Source: Apostichopus japonicus (lineage: Eukaryota; Echinodermata; Holothuroidea; Aspidochirotida; Stichopodidae). From it: 64,000 bases of DNA. The notes under the pieces were generated by a model. It had not been told where the DNA came from, ran no database searches, and saw only the letters and a program-made list of their open reading frames with translations. Positions 35,414-47,023 of this stretch are shown here, piece after piece; the first letter of the stretch is position 1, and the number at the start of each line of letters is the position of its first letter. Location: positions 18,424,265 through 18,488,264 of the forward strand of contig NC_092573.1 in the NCBI RefSeq assembly GCF_037975245.1, in the 5' to 3' direction. Made by a program: the position numbers and the translations under genes.

Positions 35414-37455
35414 GGTATAAATATCTTTCGAAGACCTTCTCTGAAACAAACTGCTTCCCCGACTGGTTATTTTACATCGACTGACGATCGGGTGGAGGGT
35501 CATAACCCCCCCCCCCCTACCACGACCAGTGCCTCTTGTGCACGCCAGTGAAGCAATAGAAGATAACTTACACGGCTTGTTAGAACGGTAGGCGGAGCAC
35601 TTCATCTAACTGGAAAACGAACGAGTGTGATACTATGCTTTTTCATAATGTCACAATCCGCGCCAACTTAACCGGCTGGGTGGTTGCTCGCTAAATGGAC
35701 ATTATCGGACAATGATTGTCCGATAAAATACAAGTAATCAGCTATAAATTTAGTTTTAAGTGGCATCCGAGTAGAGGCACTGACTAGATGAGAATAGATC
35801 ATTTGAATCGATAAAATTCGTGTCATTTGATTCTACCGTCAGTTTGAGAATGGATTCTTTGAAATCACACGTAGAAGACTTATCCATCATAAGAATATAT
35901 CAGGGACTCTAACCAGTTAATCATCTACGATTGAAACATTGTTTGCAGCATGACGAGACAGAGAGAACCAGAAATCATATTATTTTTACATCGAGCAATG
36001 TCTAGGCCAGGCTGGTAGGGTGCTCAATCCACATATACTCGATAACGGGTGGATTTTTGTTTCTTTTCTAGCGGGCCGACATATTTCGTGGACAGGGTTT
36101 GGCCCGCATATGGATAAGCCCTGGAGTAAGTAACCACCTGGGTTATTGCTGTGGTTCACGAATAGCTCAGAAGTTAGGCGAGTCAACGGAAATTGTTATA
36201 TATCTGGTACTGACAAGAAGGGTTATACCATTATTAGAGCCCAAGGAGGGGGGGGGGGGGGGAGGAATGGTTATTTAAAATATAAATGGCTCTGGGAGAA
36301 GTCATACAATTACCTCTGAATAATTCATTTCAGCCAAAGCAACACAAAGAAAAGATGAGGGGCGGGGAGTGAGGAGAGGAGAGGTGAGAACAGAGGGTAA
36401 GAGAAAGGAAGAGGAATCCAATTGTGAAGCATTTCATTTCAAAATGTATTTCAAAACAGCTGTATAAAGCCATTCTTCAATATAGAAATTGTTACAAAAC
36501 TTGGTAAAACGTTTCTTGCTAAATAAACAATAAACAGTGATTGTTTTCTTTCTGCATATTTGTAAACTTTATTAATCTACAGTTGTCAATAATGATTACT
36601 TCAGTAATTATATTATGCAGATTTTAATACTGTACAAAATGTTTATAAAAAGGAAACAAGTATATCTGCTTAAATATTCACATTTACTGTACATAGCACA
36701 AAACTAGTCATAGTAACGGCTAACCACTATCAATATTTCAATTCAACCAAACCATACCTTCGCATCATTGAAGCAGCAATGTTAAACAGAACCGATTAAC
36801 CTGTATAAAAGCTAAAGGCAAGAGCAAGGGGAAACTCCAAAATGTGGCAATCTATTCTTTTCCCAGCAGGTTCATGCAACTTTTGATTCTAAAATTTGAA
36901 ATAGATCAAGATAAGAGAGAAAAAACAACAACCCACAAACATTTGCTAATTTAAGTGACCAAGCTTTCTGTGGCTTGTTTTTCAATTTTAATTGGTATTT
37001 TGTAACAAGTCATGAAAGTTCATGTAAACAACTCTAATTGGCAACAGATGACTCATCAGAAGATTACAATGTCGGTGTGATTCATTCTGCAAATGACAAT
37101 ACCAGGAAAAACAACTCCGCTGTAATTAAAAACTGTACAGCCATCTAGAAAAAACTCTGGGCTCCAATGGATGGATGGAAATCCAGGAGGGGAGGGATTG
37201 GAGGGGGGCGGGGTTAAGCAACTTTGGGTTTCAAATAACCGGTTAATCCTCCAAAAATTAACAATGAAGAAAAAATGAACCTGTTAACCATTAAAATAGA
37301 ACTGGTTCATCCATTTTCAGCTAGAGAGTACTTTTTGGTGCTTTGTCTTACTGTTTGATTTTAAGCAGGGTAGTGTTTTCTTTCTTTTGGGGGGGGGGGG
37401 AGGGAGGGGGGCAGAGCAGAAGGATTTGCTAGTGAAGGAGGTAACAGTAAAGGAT
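35414..37455. other. non-coding stretch
   Basis: No supported gene. A 15-G run lies at 36248-36262 and G-rich tracts near 37180-37210 and 37388-37410. Confidence 0.4.
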
Positions 37456-37461
37456 GATCTT

Positions 37462-37712
37462 CCCAGGTAGTGTCAGGTAACAAGTAGTGTAGGTAACAAG
37501 TAGTGTAGGTACCAAGTAGTGTAGGTACCAAGTAGTCATTGTAGGTTACAAGAAGTGTTGGTACCAAGTAGTGTAGGTACCAAGTAGTGTAGGTACCAAG
37601 TAGTGTAGGTAACAAGTAGTGTCAGGTAAGAAGAAGTGTAGGTAACAAGTATTGTAGGTACCAAGTACTGTAGGTAACAAGCAGAGTCATGTACCAAGTA
37701 GTGTAGGTACCA
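37462..37712. repeat. 16-bp minisatellite, about 15 copies
   Basis: Unit GTAGGTACCAAGTAGT, with variants GTAGGTAACAAGTAGT and GTCAGGTAACAAGTAGT. The period is mostly 16 bp with occasional one-base changes. The minus-strand frame YLVPTLLGTY is only repeat translation. Confidence 0.92.
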
Positions 37713-37724
37713 AGTCAACATGGG

Positions 37725-37960
37725 TAACATACAGGGTGCATATGGGCCAAGATATGGGTTCCACATGGGATGCACCATATGGGCCCATTTAATTTTGCAC
37801 CCAAGATTCATATGGGACCCACATGGGATAGCCCAGGTAACCCATGTTGTATAGATATGGGGACCATCTGGGCTACTTGTTTATGGGTAATAATGTGGGC
37901 TGAATGGGGGCCATCCCTTATGGGATATTCTGGGGCCCATGTGGGCTACTAATGTATGAA
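37725..37960. repeat. CATATGGG/CCCATATG-rich block
   Basis: Clusters of CATATGGGCC, CACATGGG, CCCATGT and GGGCCCAT on both strands, so many small palindromes overlap. It directly follows the 16-bp minisatellite. Open frames on both strands show MGP/WNP-type repeats and are not called as genes. Confidence 0.75.
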
Positions 37961-40900
37961 CAAAATGTGGGATATACATTAAAGTATTAAGAAGATTAGG
38001 ATTGGAATGGATTAGATAAGGATTAAATAGGGATAAAATTAAAGAATGGATGGATTAAGAGTTCAAGTATCATTGAAAACCATTTTGCATTTTTTAAATG
38101 ATTATTAAAGCATAAAACCCATCAAGCAGAGCAGGTCACCTTAGTTAGTATAGATTAACTTCATAGAACCACAAAACATCGCTTGTCTTTTAAAATCTCC
38201 AATTTGGTTTTGTATATGTGATTGCAAATACAGAAATTATTATAATCTAACAATAAAGTAACGAATGGCTTATAAATAATCGAGAAAGTTGTTTTAACTT
38301 TGGTACCGTTTACCATTTTACAAGTTTTACGTTACTCCGGGTTGCTTCAAAATCACCCACTATTTGAATGCCGTCAGACGACCTTCTATCCACCTACTGC
38401 ACAGTGTGAATGTTTACACAGTTCAACGAGAGGTGATGGAATCAACAACATCTTGGAAATGGCTTCAACATAATTTGTAACTTTTAAATTGATATCAGAG
38501 TTGGAGAAATACAAAGTTACAGAAAATGCTGGTAATACCTCAAGATGATGTGCCCTAGGAGATGAATGGAAAACAACAAACAGATGACTACTAACCTTCT
38601 TATCCAATTCAATATCAGAAAAAACTCCAACAGTTGTCCAGTCTTAGTGCCCCTATGTTGTTATCCAAACATATTGATAGTATCTTACGCTTAAAATGAA
38701 GTAACCACCATGATTCCCTATCGTAAGTACACACTGAACCACAATCTTGTGGACCTTTCCACATCTTGTCAACTGTCTACGCATCAAGTAACCTGTTACA
38801 GCCAACATATATCTCCTCCCTCTCTACCAAGTCTAGTTTAATACCAATATTTCTCTCTTCAAAATTTACAGTCTTTTGCAAACCTATAAAGTTCTAATAG
38901 CTGAATAATATTTGAAATGGGCCTAACTTGCAACCACCCATGCATGATAGAAGTTTTTGCCCTATTGCTTGCTACAAATTGTACACATCACTGAAATCCT
39001 CCTCATGGAATTAAAGAGTTCATCAGAATCAACAGTCTACTGTACTCTTGCTCTTCCATAATTTCTGCATTTTAAATCCACCGGCTTCATCGGGAGCAAC
39101 CAGAAGCAAGCAGAAGCAAGGAACAAGAGCAACCAGAGATTACGTATAGGCTAGCAAGGACAACAGTTTTGCTTGCAGACGAAATGTAGAACTTAATACT
39201 ACAAAACAAAAACAAAACAAACCATGACGGCAAATCATTCAGCTCGATTCACCCTTTGTAACGAGATATATTTATCAAAAGTTATATTTGCCTTCAAACT
39301 TTTCTCTTTGTTTCTACAGCAGTACAGCTGTTTTTGTTTGCCACCGTTGTCTACTACCTTATATCTTTTCTATACGTAATCTACCTGCTAACTTCTGTCT
39401 ATAAATCTACCACAATAAAGACCATCTTCTCTCCTTATCCCTATTGGTGTCTCTATGGCTTGACGATATATTTTCCAACATCTTTCTTTGGGAGTCGAGA
39501 GCAGTTGTCAGATAAAATTACCGAGCAACGGATGGGTGGCAGTTTCATAATTTTATCAATTAAAATGATAACAGGGAGCTCTCCGTGCCGATACAACATG
39601 GTCATGAGATATTACATACTGACAGCTGGACTTATAGAAATGCATCTATAGACCTAATAAATTAACATAGCTGGCTGGGTTTCATAACTTAATTCAAACT
39701 ACCCAGCAGGTTCACTGATGTTTAGTTCAATGTTCTGTGTCGTGAACTCTCTGAAGTTTTCCTTCTTGCCTTCCTAACAAACAAACAACAAAACCCTGTC
39801 ATGACCTCTCCCCTTAACACATGTATGTCTAGCATTTCTGTTTGAGGGATTCGAAGCAAAGTAAACCATCAGTCTTTGATATTATTGGGAGTCATACAAC
39901 ACTTTCAAAAGACTACCTGAAGATATACTGTATTAGCTTCCTTATATAAATTTTTGGGCAAAAGGAACTCATATGTGTACAACCATTGTACGCTGCTTCC
40001 ATCGTGGACATTAATAACAAAGTACTATCAGCTAGAAAGCTATTACCTGCAGCGTTTCTCATAAACATCAAAACAAGGTTCATGACTAAGTAGCCAATAT
40101 AATATAATATAACATCTTGCACTATGATCCTCAAGTTGTCAAATGCATTCTCCATTATGCTATGCCCAGTAGCCACCCTACATAAATCTTTACATGTACA
40201 AAGTATACAGCTAGGCTACATACATCTACTATGAAAGTGTGGTAGGTCTGAGCTGTATCATTTGTTGTGAGTTGTTGTATTAGTTGTTGAGACCTTGAGA
40301 TGCTAACTGACTTTCTCAAGATTTATCACCATCTTCTGTCGCTTCAATTAGTGAAGCGACTTCTGTTCAAGCAAATCTGGATGGCGAGTGAAATTAAGCT
40401 GCAGATTCAACCATCTGATGGTAAATACTTAATAAGGATGTCTACAGGTTTAATTGCCAGAAGACATTAAAAACATCTGCATTCCATGACAGATACGACT
40501 ACATTCTCATGAACATTATCCTTGAAGTCTTCATGATTTAAAAAGAAAAAAAAAAACATTGATAAACTAAATCATCATTTTGAATTGCAAAAATCAACCT
40601 TGTCTATTGATACTGCCCTATATATATCAGCATTACAAGCCTATGACTTTTGTAAGTCTGGTCTAACCCAGATGGCTATTAAGGGAACTACATAACCATC
40701 CTACTTTTTAGTGATTGACAAACAGAAGGAAATCTTACGGACGGTATGTTTTCTTTTCGCCTCAGCATGAAAATGTGTTATAACCGCAACCTAGGGTAGT
40801 ATATTTAAACAAAGATGTTAATACAAAAAGTAGTAAATATTTTGAGCACACGTTCCCTTCAAATACAACTATTCCTATCTCCCTTTCACATCACCTTCTT

Positions 40901-41300
40901 TGCATCCTTAGACAGCTACATGATCTGGAAATTTCACCCAAATTGCTCACAACATCAATCTTCATGTTATCATCGGCATCAAATGAGATTTTTCTGTCAC
41001 CATATACTCAACACTCGAGGACTGCCAAGAATAAAAAAAAACTTTGGAATCAAAATACCCAACATGCAAACAAGGTTGTAAGCATCCTTTATCAAGCAGC
41101 ACTTGTGGTCATTCATACTTCAGCAGCTGTCTGAAATAGTGCTTCAGTTCTTGTTTTAGTAAGCAAGGCTTGATACTTAGTAGTCATGGAGTTCTGTTTC
41201 TATATTCTCAGCATCTTGGGTAGCAAGCAGAAGTCACTTGACATTTTTGAAACTTCTTCCAACCAATTATATCAAATTGATGTCCAAGTAGGATTTCTTG
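37961..41300. other. non-coding stretch downstream of the SANT gene
   Basis: No gene supported. A short GAAGCAAGCA-type repeat is near 39100-39130. An AATAAA signal on the minus strand at 36568-36573 could mark a much longer 3' UTR, but a nearer signal exists at 41329. Confidence 0.4.
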
Positions 41301-41328
41301 ACAAATTCCAGACATTTTCAGACAGTTG

Positions 41329-41334
41329 TTTATT
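41329..41334 (-). terminator. candidate polyadenylation signal AATAAA for the SANT gene
   Basis: The minus strand carries AATAAA about 260 bases after the predicted stop codon at 41595-41597, a usual 3' UTR length. No transcript evidence. Confidence 0.4.
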
Positions 41335-41594
41335 CGGTTAATTTTTGGTTTCATTCTGTGCTTTCTCATGTCATTAAATGCAGCTTTGAGGCTTATTAGA
41401 CAAGTTCCTTCTTTTCAATTAATGCCCGTCGTCGTCTATCTCCGAGATAATCTGACCAACTGTGCACTTCTGTACGATCATGAACTTTCAGCTTATTGCA
41501 CTTTGCCTTTGGTTCACAATCATGCTGCATCTTCGTCGTGGTGATCGTCCAGGTTTTTCTTAAGACTCTTCTTCTGCCTTTCTTCTTGCTCGCA

Positions 41595-41693
41595 TCACCT
41601 TTCTTGATGGGCCTCTTCCTCCCTCTCGTTTCTCTTATCTTTTGCCTTCAACGAACGTATTAGGGTCATCAGCTGGTGAAATCTCGCTTCAAC
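41595..41693 (-). CDS. terminal coding exon of a SANT/Myb-domain gene (GON4L-like?)
   Basis: The exon starts after a good acceptor (pyrimidine-rich, ending CATCAACAG) and reads VEARFHQLMTLIRSLKAKD, then KRNEREEEAHQER and TGA. It enters in phase 0, as the donor of exon 50101-50203 requires. Joined, they give NKTPAQVEARFHQLMTLI, the third helix of a SANT/Myb-like fold. R-F-x-x-L-M-x-L after NKTPA resembles the C-terminal SANT domain of GON4L-type nuclear proteins as I recall it; that name is an inference. The frame is not a long open frame by itself. The same frame stays coding-like after the TGA. Confidence 0.6.
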   Translation of the reverse strand, partial: VEARFHQLMTLIRSLKAKDKRNEREEEAHQER

Positions 41694-41699
41694 CTGTTG

Positions 41700-44360
41700 A
41701 TGGAACAGAGATAAAGGACGAAAGGTGAGTTTGTGAGGTCACTCTGAGGAGTTCGTCCATATGGATGGGCGAGACAGCAGTTTAGAACAAGCGTGGGTGC
41801 GTGCGTGGTGAATATTATCTGCCAATCTGCACATCTTAAAGGTGTACGTACCCCAGTCAAGATATTAAAAAGATTCAAAGTGTGGCTTTGACCGTGATTG
41901 GTGAATAAAAGCACACTAACGTGAATGCAGAAAAGCAGTTTCAGTTCAGTTGTGCCACTAACCTTTATGAATAGTCTGAATGTGGAAATTAAGTACAGTT
42001 GATGATTTAAATTATGTTAATCTTGAGACAGTGTGTACTTTGAAACCTCTGCTCTGGTTAATGCATGATTCCACAAGGGGTGCATCCAGGAATTTATAAA
42101 GGTAGGGGTGTGGTCCTGGAGTTGAGAAGCCAAGGGGGGGGGGGAGGGGGAGAGAATTCTCCCACAAGTCTAATTGTAGGGTTGCTCTAATAAAACTTTT
42201 GGATTTTTTTATAAGCGTAACGAAAAATGCACACACACTCAGACTAACTTGCATAGGTTTTTTTAGATACAAAGCCAAAGTTGTCTCTCACTCAAAAACA
42301 TTCAATTGCATAAATGGAAAACAGAATATCAACAAAACAAAACGTGACAAAAAGCAACACTAGCTCAGAAAAGACAGGCCTCCAACCAATGACATAAAGT
42401 TTAAACCCAAGATTGTGTGAGACCATGGGAATACTTTAATAACCGAGAAGCATCGGACTAGAAGATATCAAATCAACTCGGCTCTTCTCACATTACTGGT
42501 TTGACCTGATGTTTTGGTCATAAAACATGAACCCAAGGTAACTATGAGATGAAGACATGTGTACACCCATACCTATAGGGTCAAATCAAAATGGATCTTC
42601 TACATTTTGGGAAGCTGTCAGTGCAAACTTTTTTTTTTAGACTTCCAAGACAACAGTTTACTTCTTTACATTCAAACATTTTACATTGGCATTCTTTACA
42701 TTCAAATAGTGTAATTTATTGTTACAACTACTCTGAAAGGCCATCATTAATCCCTCAAAGCTTTCTAAAATCACAAGTGTATTGTATAGAAATTGATTTA
42801 TGATCATTATCCTTTCATGTGGGATCTTAGACTTCAACATTCCCCTCCCTAGTTAAATGAGGTTTGAACAAAGAGTAGTTGAGAGCAGTTTGGGGCGAGG
42901 GGGGGGGGTGGGGGGAGGTCATGAGCAATCAGCTAATAAAAGCACATCTCAGTAGGCCTACCAAAACTAAGTCTAAATTCAATTACTTCAACACACACGG
43001 CACTTTAACAGCCAACTCGCCACGAACATACAAGCATGCAGTTTACTCCCCAATAATTAGGTTTGCCTCAGCAGCTAAGATAAACATGACCCTGAGGGGG
43101 GGAGGGGGGATAAATTGCTTCATTACACCCACGAATAGGGGAAAGATTGTTCCGACGATGCAGTAGATGTCTTGTTAGTTATTGCATTCTGGGTTCGCTG
43201 TACCTATTCAAGGCTATCGCCAGACCAACTTGCAAAGTTCATTTAAGGCGATGTGACAGCTTTTCTCAAACGAGAAACATATTTCATGTCGTGGTTTGGA
43301 GTGCTCACGACAGACTTGTTAAAAGTCATGTGGTTCTCGCACCAACAATTGGCTTTCCACATTAGATTGGAGATATATAAATGCAATGGGGGAAAGTAAA
43401 GATGTAGGACTCCTAGTAGGAGTTAAAATGGCAAGTGGCACCTCATATATTTCTACAAAACTAGGACTTTATTGGGGTCACCTTTAAAAGAAACAATAAA
43501 GTTGAAGTAGCAATGTTTCTTCACTGACACACCTGTAATCATAAATCTAAAGAAATAAAACAAAATATTGATTGGTTCTTTTATAGATTAATTCATCCAT
43601 AAATCTAAGTTGCAGGTACAGTATGTTAAATTCCTACCCTTACACTTTTTGAAAATTCACAAAGATTCTTCCCTATTGTACTTAACTGTATACAATCCAT
43701 GTGACTTCAATTATACATACAGACATACAATGGAAAGTAAAACAAGATACTGCTGGATCCACTTGCCCCCCCACCCCCCCCCCCCCCCACCCCCCAACTT
43801 TCTTGACAAGTCTATTATCTGTATCCAAATTACGATTCTGGAGATGAACATAGTGCGTTCAATTAAGATATATTTTGAACTTGAGCTGCTGACCGAGGTC
43901 TCAAATCACTATTGACCTTCATCAAAGAGATGATAATAGGTTCTTGTACTTATTTTTCACCCACGGAAATGTCAAATGGTGAGTACAAGAACTAATAAGG
44001 TTACACCCACATTGACTCCTTGTAAAAACAGTGTCTCAAAGACACAAATATTTACACACACTCAGTTGTTCTAAGTTTATTTTTTATTCTTCTTCCACAT
44101 ATTAACAATCGCACTATAGCTAAACCTGAACATGAAATGTTGAAGTGAAAGGAATGAATTTTATGGGCTTGACAATTAAGTAGATCCATTCCCTAACAAA
44201 AATTATACAAAAGTATTGCAGTAATGATACACTTAAAGAGTTAATAACTTTACAGTTAGGGGTCCCACTTCCCCTGAAAATGATGGTAAAAAAACTGAAC
44301 AAAAATAGCCACAAGTGATTTGACTTTATAGGATATATTAGGCCTCACTCCAAAGAACAT
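41700..44360. other. intron of the SANT gene (inferred), left part
   Basis: Within the inferred 8.4-kb intron. G runs occur near 42136 and 42898, a C run near 43770-43793, and a possible hAT-like piece (GGGGTGCATCCAGGAATTT) near 42076. No exon supported. Confidence 0.4.
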
Positions 44361-44367
44361 GCAGCAC

Positions 44368-44627
44368 TGCACCATGCTAGTATACCCACAGGACATTAAC
44401 CATACAGCCCCAACAACTCACTCTTCCTTTGGTGGGGCATCCCACTGCCAGGAATGCACCATGCTAGTATTCCCACAGGACATTAACCATATAACCCAAC
44501 AAAACTGACTTTTCTTTGGTGGGGCATCCCACTGCCAGCAATGCACCATGCAAGTATACCCACAGGACATAAACCATACAGCCCCAACAACACTCACTCT
44601 TCTTTTGGCGGGGCATCCCACTGCCAC
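44368..44627. repeat. 87-bp minisatellite, three copies
   Basis: Units start TGCACCATGC at 44368, 44455 and 44542 and end in GGCATCCCACTGCCA. The unit is exactly 29 codons in the first two copies, so the minus frame stays open across the array (WQWDAPPKKSQFCWV and variants). Copies differ by scattered substitutions. It lies inside the inferred intron of the SANT gene. Confidence 0.9.
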
Positions 44628-44794
44628 TTTATATGATATTGAAAGTAGTAGTGCTTCAAACCACGTTCATTCGTAACCTTTCGTGCCCTTTATCTTGTTT
44701 TTGTTGCTAACCATCTCACATGTCAATCATATGCTTATAAACTCCCACAATTTTCATCCTTTGTTTTTCCTGAATTCATATATGCTGAATAATT

Positions 44795-44890
44795 TTACAG
44801 CCATGATGCGGTTAAATCAATAACGTCGACGAGGACAGGCTGAATATGGTCACAGGGCCCCAATCTTTGCAGTCCACGAGGGAGAGCACC
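44795..44890 (-). CDS. possible alternative terminal exon
   Basis: After a good acceptor (TTTTATTTCCCAG) the minus strand reads GALPRGLQRLGPCDHIQPVL, then VDVIDLTASWL and TAA. It starts in phase 0 and could also be spliced from exon 50101-50203. That join would replace the third SANT helix, so it is less likely than 41595-41693. It may be chance. Confidence 0.22.
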   Translation of the reverse strand, partial: GALPRGLQRLGPCDHIQPVLVDVIDLTASWL

Positions 44891-44899
44891 CTGGGAAAT

Positions 44900-47020
44900 A
44901 AAACGATATTAATCAATCTCTATATTGATCTTGATCTAAGACACTAAAACAGTACAGTTCAACTTCAAAGCATACATACATGTGGAAACAGAACCAGAAA
45001 GCCACCAAGTGATGTTGGTGATTATAGCAGCCTTGCAACATTTCATATCAAGACACTTCATGTAATCAGTTGCACAAAAGTTTTTTTGAGTTCTGGTCGC
45101 TTTAGTCAACAAGAGATCGACCAGGGGATTGCACAAATGTGTAAGGACTGCATGTTAAACTCAAGTTGATCCCAGCTGCAAGCTCTACTGTCTACTGAGT
45201 TATCTTGTAACATTAAAGGTTTTCAGAATTTCTTCTCTTCAATTATTCAGCCAAGATTGTCCTTTTCCCCAGATAAACCTTTTTTGATTCTTCCGATTGA
45301 ACTTTGTGAAAAGTCAACTATCACCCTAGATTCACCCAGTTTTGATAAATGCACATACACAGTGTCTTTGTTTCATCATGTTATATGCTTTTCTCCACCT
45401 TCCCATCCTCCTCAATTCACCAGGATGTGAATCCCTCGTGATCATTCGTTCTCTCGTTATGTACAACGATTTCGATCTTCTCTCCGCCTCTCCTCCATTT
45501 ACCATATTTTCAATCCTATTTAAACGTTCCGTTTAAGGCTGCTACTTGAGCTCTTCCGGATAAATTACTTTTATCATCTATGTGCACTTGAGTCTTGTAA
45601 CTTTGGCACTTAAGGACCACTAACATAAGGAATAGAGGAATGTTATTTCAACTAAAGAAAACGATAAGGAAAGAAAAGAAACAGAAAAGGCAAGCGGGGA
45701 GGAAGCAAAAGGGGAGAATCCCGCAACAAATCATCCAAGAAAACAGAAAGAGAGAACAAAAAGTACACTTAAGAGGTTACGTGTATTCTCTATTTGCAGT
45801 TAGATGGAGATAAAATTAAGCCCTTGCTATCCCTGGGCTGCTGTCCAAACATCACTCATCATGTTGATGGCTACAACTTCATTCGGGGGCTTTATTAAAC
45901 AGGTGGCTGTCTGTTACGAACGGCGAGTTTGATGGACGGAGAGAGAGTTTGTAACCAAATTCTGGTATTCCATGCGGGTGTGAGGGAAACCTTGCACTTT
46001 TGTACCCGAACAATGAACGATGTCGTCTTCATTACCCAAAGGATCGAACGGCTGAAGGATTCAGACCTTTTGATCACGTTAGGGTGTAACTACACTCTAC
46101 TTTACTTCAATCTCGCCATGTAATTGCTTCAATCCAATCTACTTTAGCGTAGAGACTTGCGCAGAATAGACAGGGCATTGAGCATTGGGAACGAGAGGCT
46201 GGCAGTTTACTGGCGAGCTAATTATCTTGCGAAAGGATATTTAAAATTGTGCTTCGAAAATTCTTAACATTTATATTTGCAGGAATAATTCAGTGCTCAT
46301 ATGATTTGTAGCAACTTGACAAGTTTCAGTTCTCAAAAAAATGACTTTTGAAGTTTTGAATAAAAGTAAAATAATTAACTTTGGTAGTACTCATTAAACG
46401 TTCAAAATACTACCACCGAGTGAAGACAAAACTGTGGTATACCTGAACGACGTTTACGCAGCCTTTTGCCTCTTGTTTTGTGGCAATGCGATACTTGGAT
46501 AAATAATTCCTGTTTAAATGTAGCATTTATTTGTTAGAGCTGTACAGGCTTGATAGCATGATTTGCAATGACTTGCAGTATTCGCAATAACTCCACATGT
46601 ATATCCTTCCAGTTTAAATACTAAATATTCACAGCTACTGAGCAGTACACTTGCTGAGTCTGAAAAATTAAGCTCAAAAGACCAGCATGATAAACTCAGT
46701 GCTTAATACTAGTGCTTACTAGTGCTTGTGATGGTATTCTTAAAAGTTATGTACTACAGTAGATAATGAAGATCTGTGAAAGAACAACCACAAAATCCAA
46801 TGCAGTATATGATCTAATAGAACCAAAAAAAACAGACTAAAAAAAACAGACAAAAAAAACCAGACAAGAAAAACATGAAAAATCTGTGTCTAATTCATGT
46901 GGAAACCAGTGATAACTTTTGACTTGCCACAGGTTCTTTTGTACATAAGGGATTGTATGGTTTTTGAGTAACTGATAATACGGGACGTTATCACATGATC
47001 CAGTGACAATATATGCATTC
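44900..47020. other. intronic stretch, no assigned gene
   Basis: No repeat or gene recognised. A moderately coding-like patch at 45895-46123 is open on both strands (plus: MMDGERVCNQILVFHAGV; minus: MIKRSESFSRSILWVMKTTS) without recognisable motifs. Confidence 0.35.
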
Positions 47021-47023
47021 ATA

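Noticed and set aside
35291-35551. Pro-rich frames around C runs in hAT copy 2
   Set aside because: They are translations of terminal repeats and homopolymers.
37462-37712. CRISPR-like array
   Set aside because: 16-bp units are contiguous with no unique spacers in a eukaryotic genome; it is a minisatellite.
42076-42150. hAT end near GGGGTGCATCCAGGAATTT
   Set aside because: Only a short resemblance; no partner terminus or target duplication.
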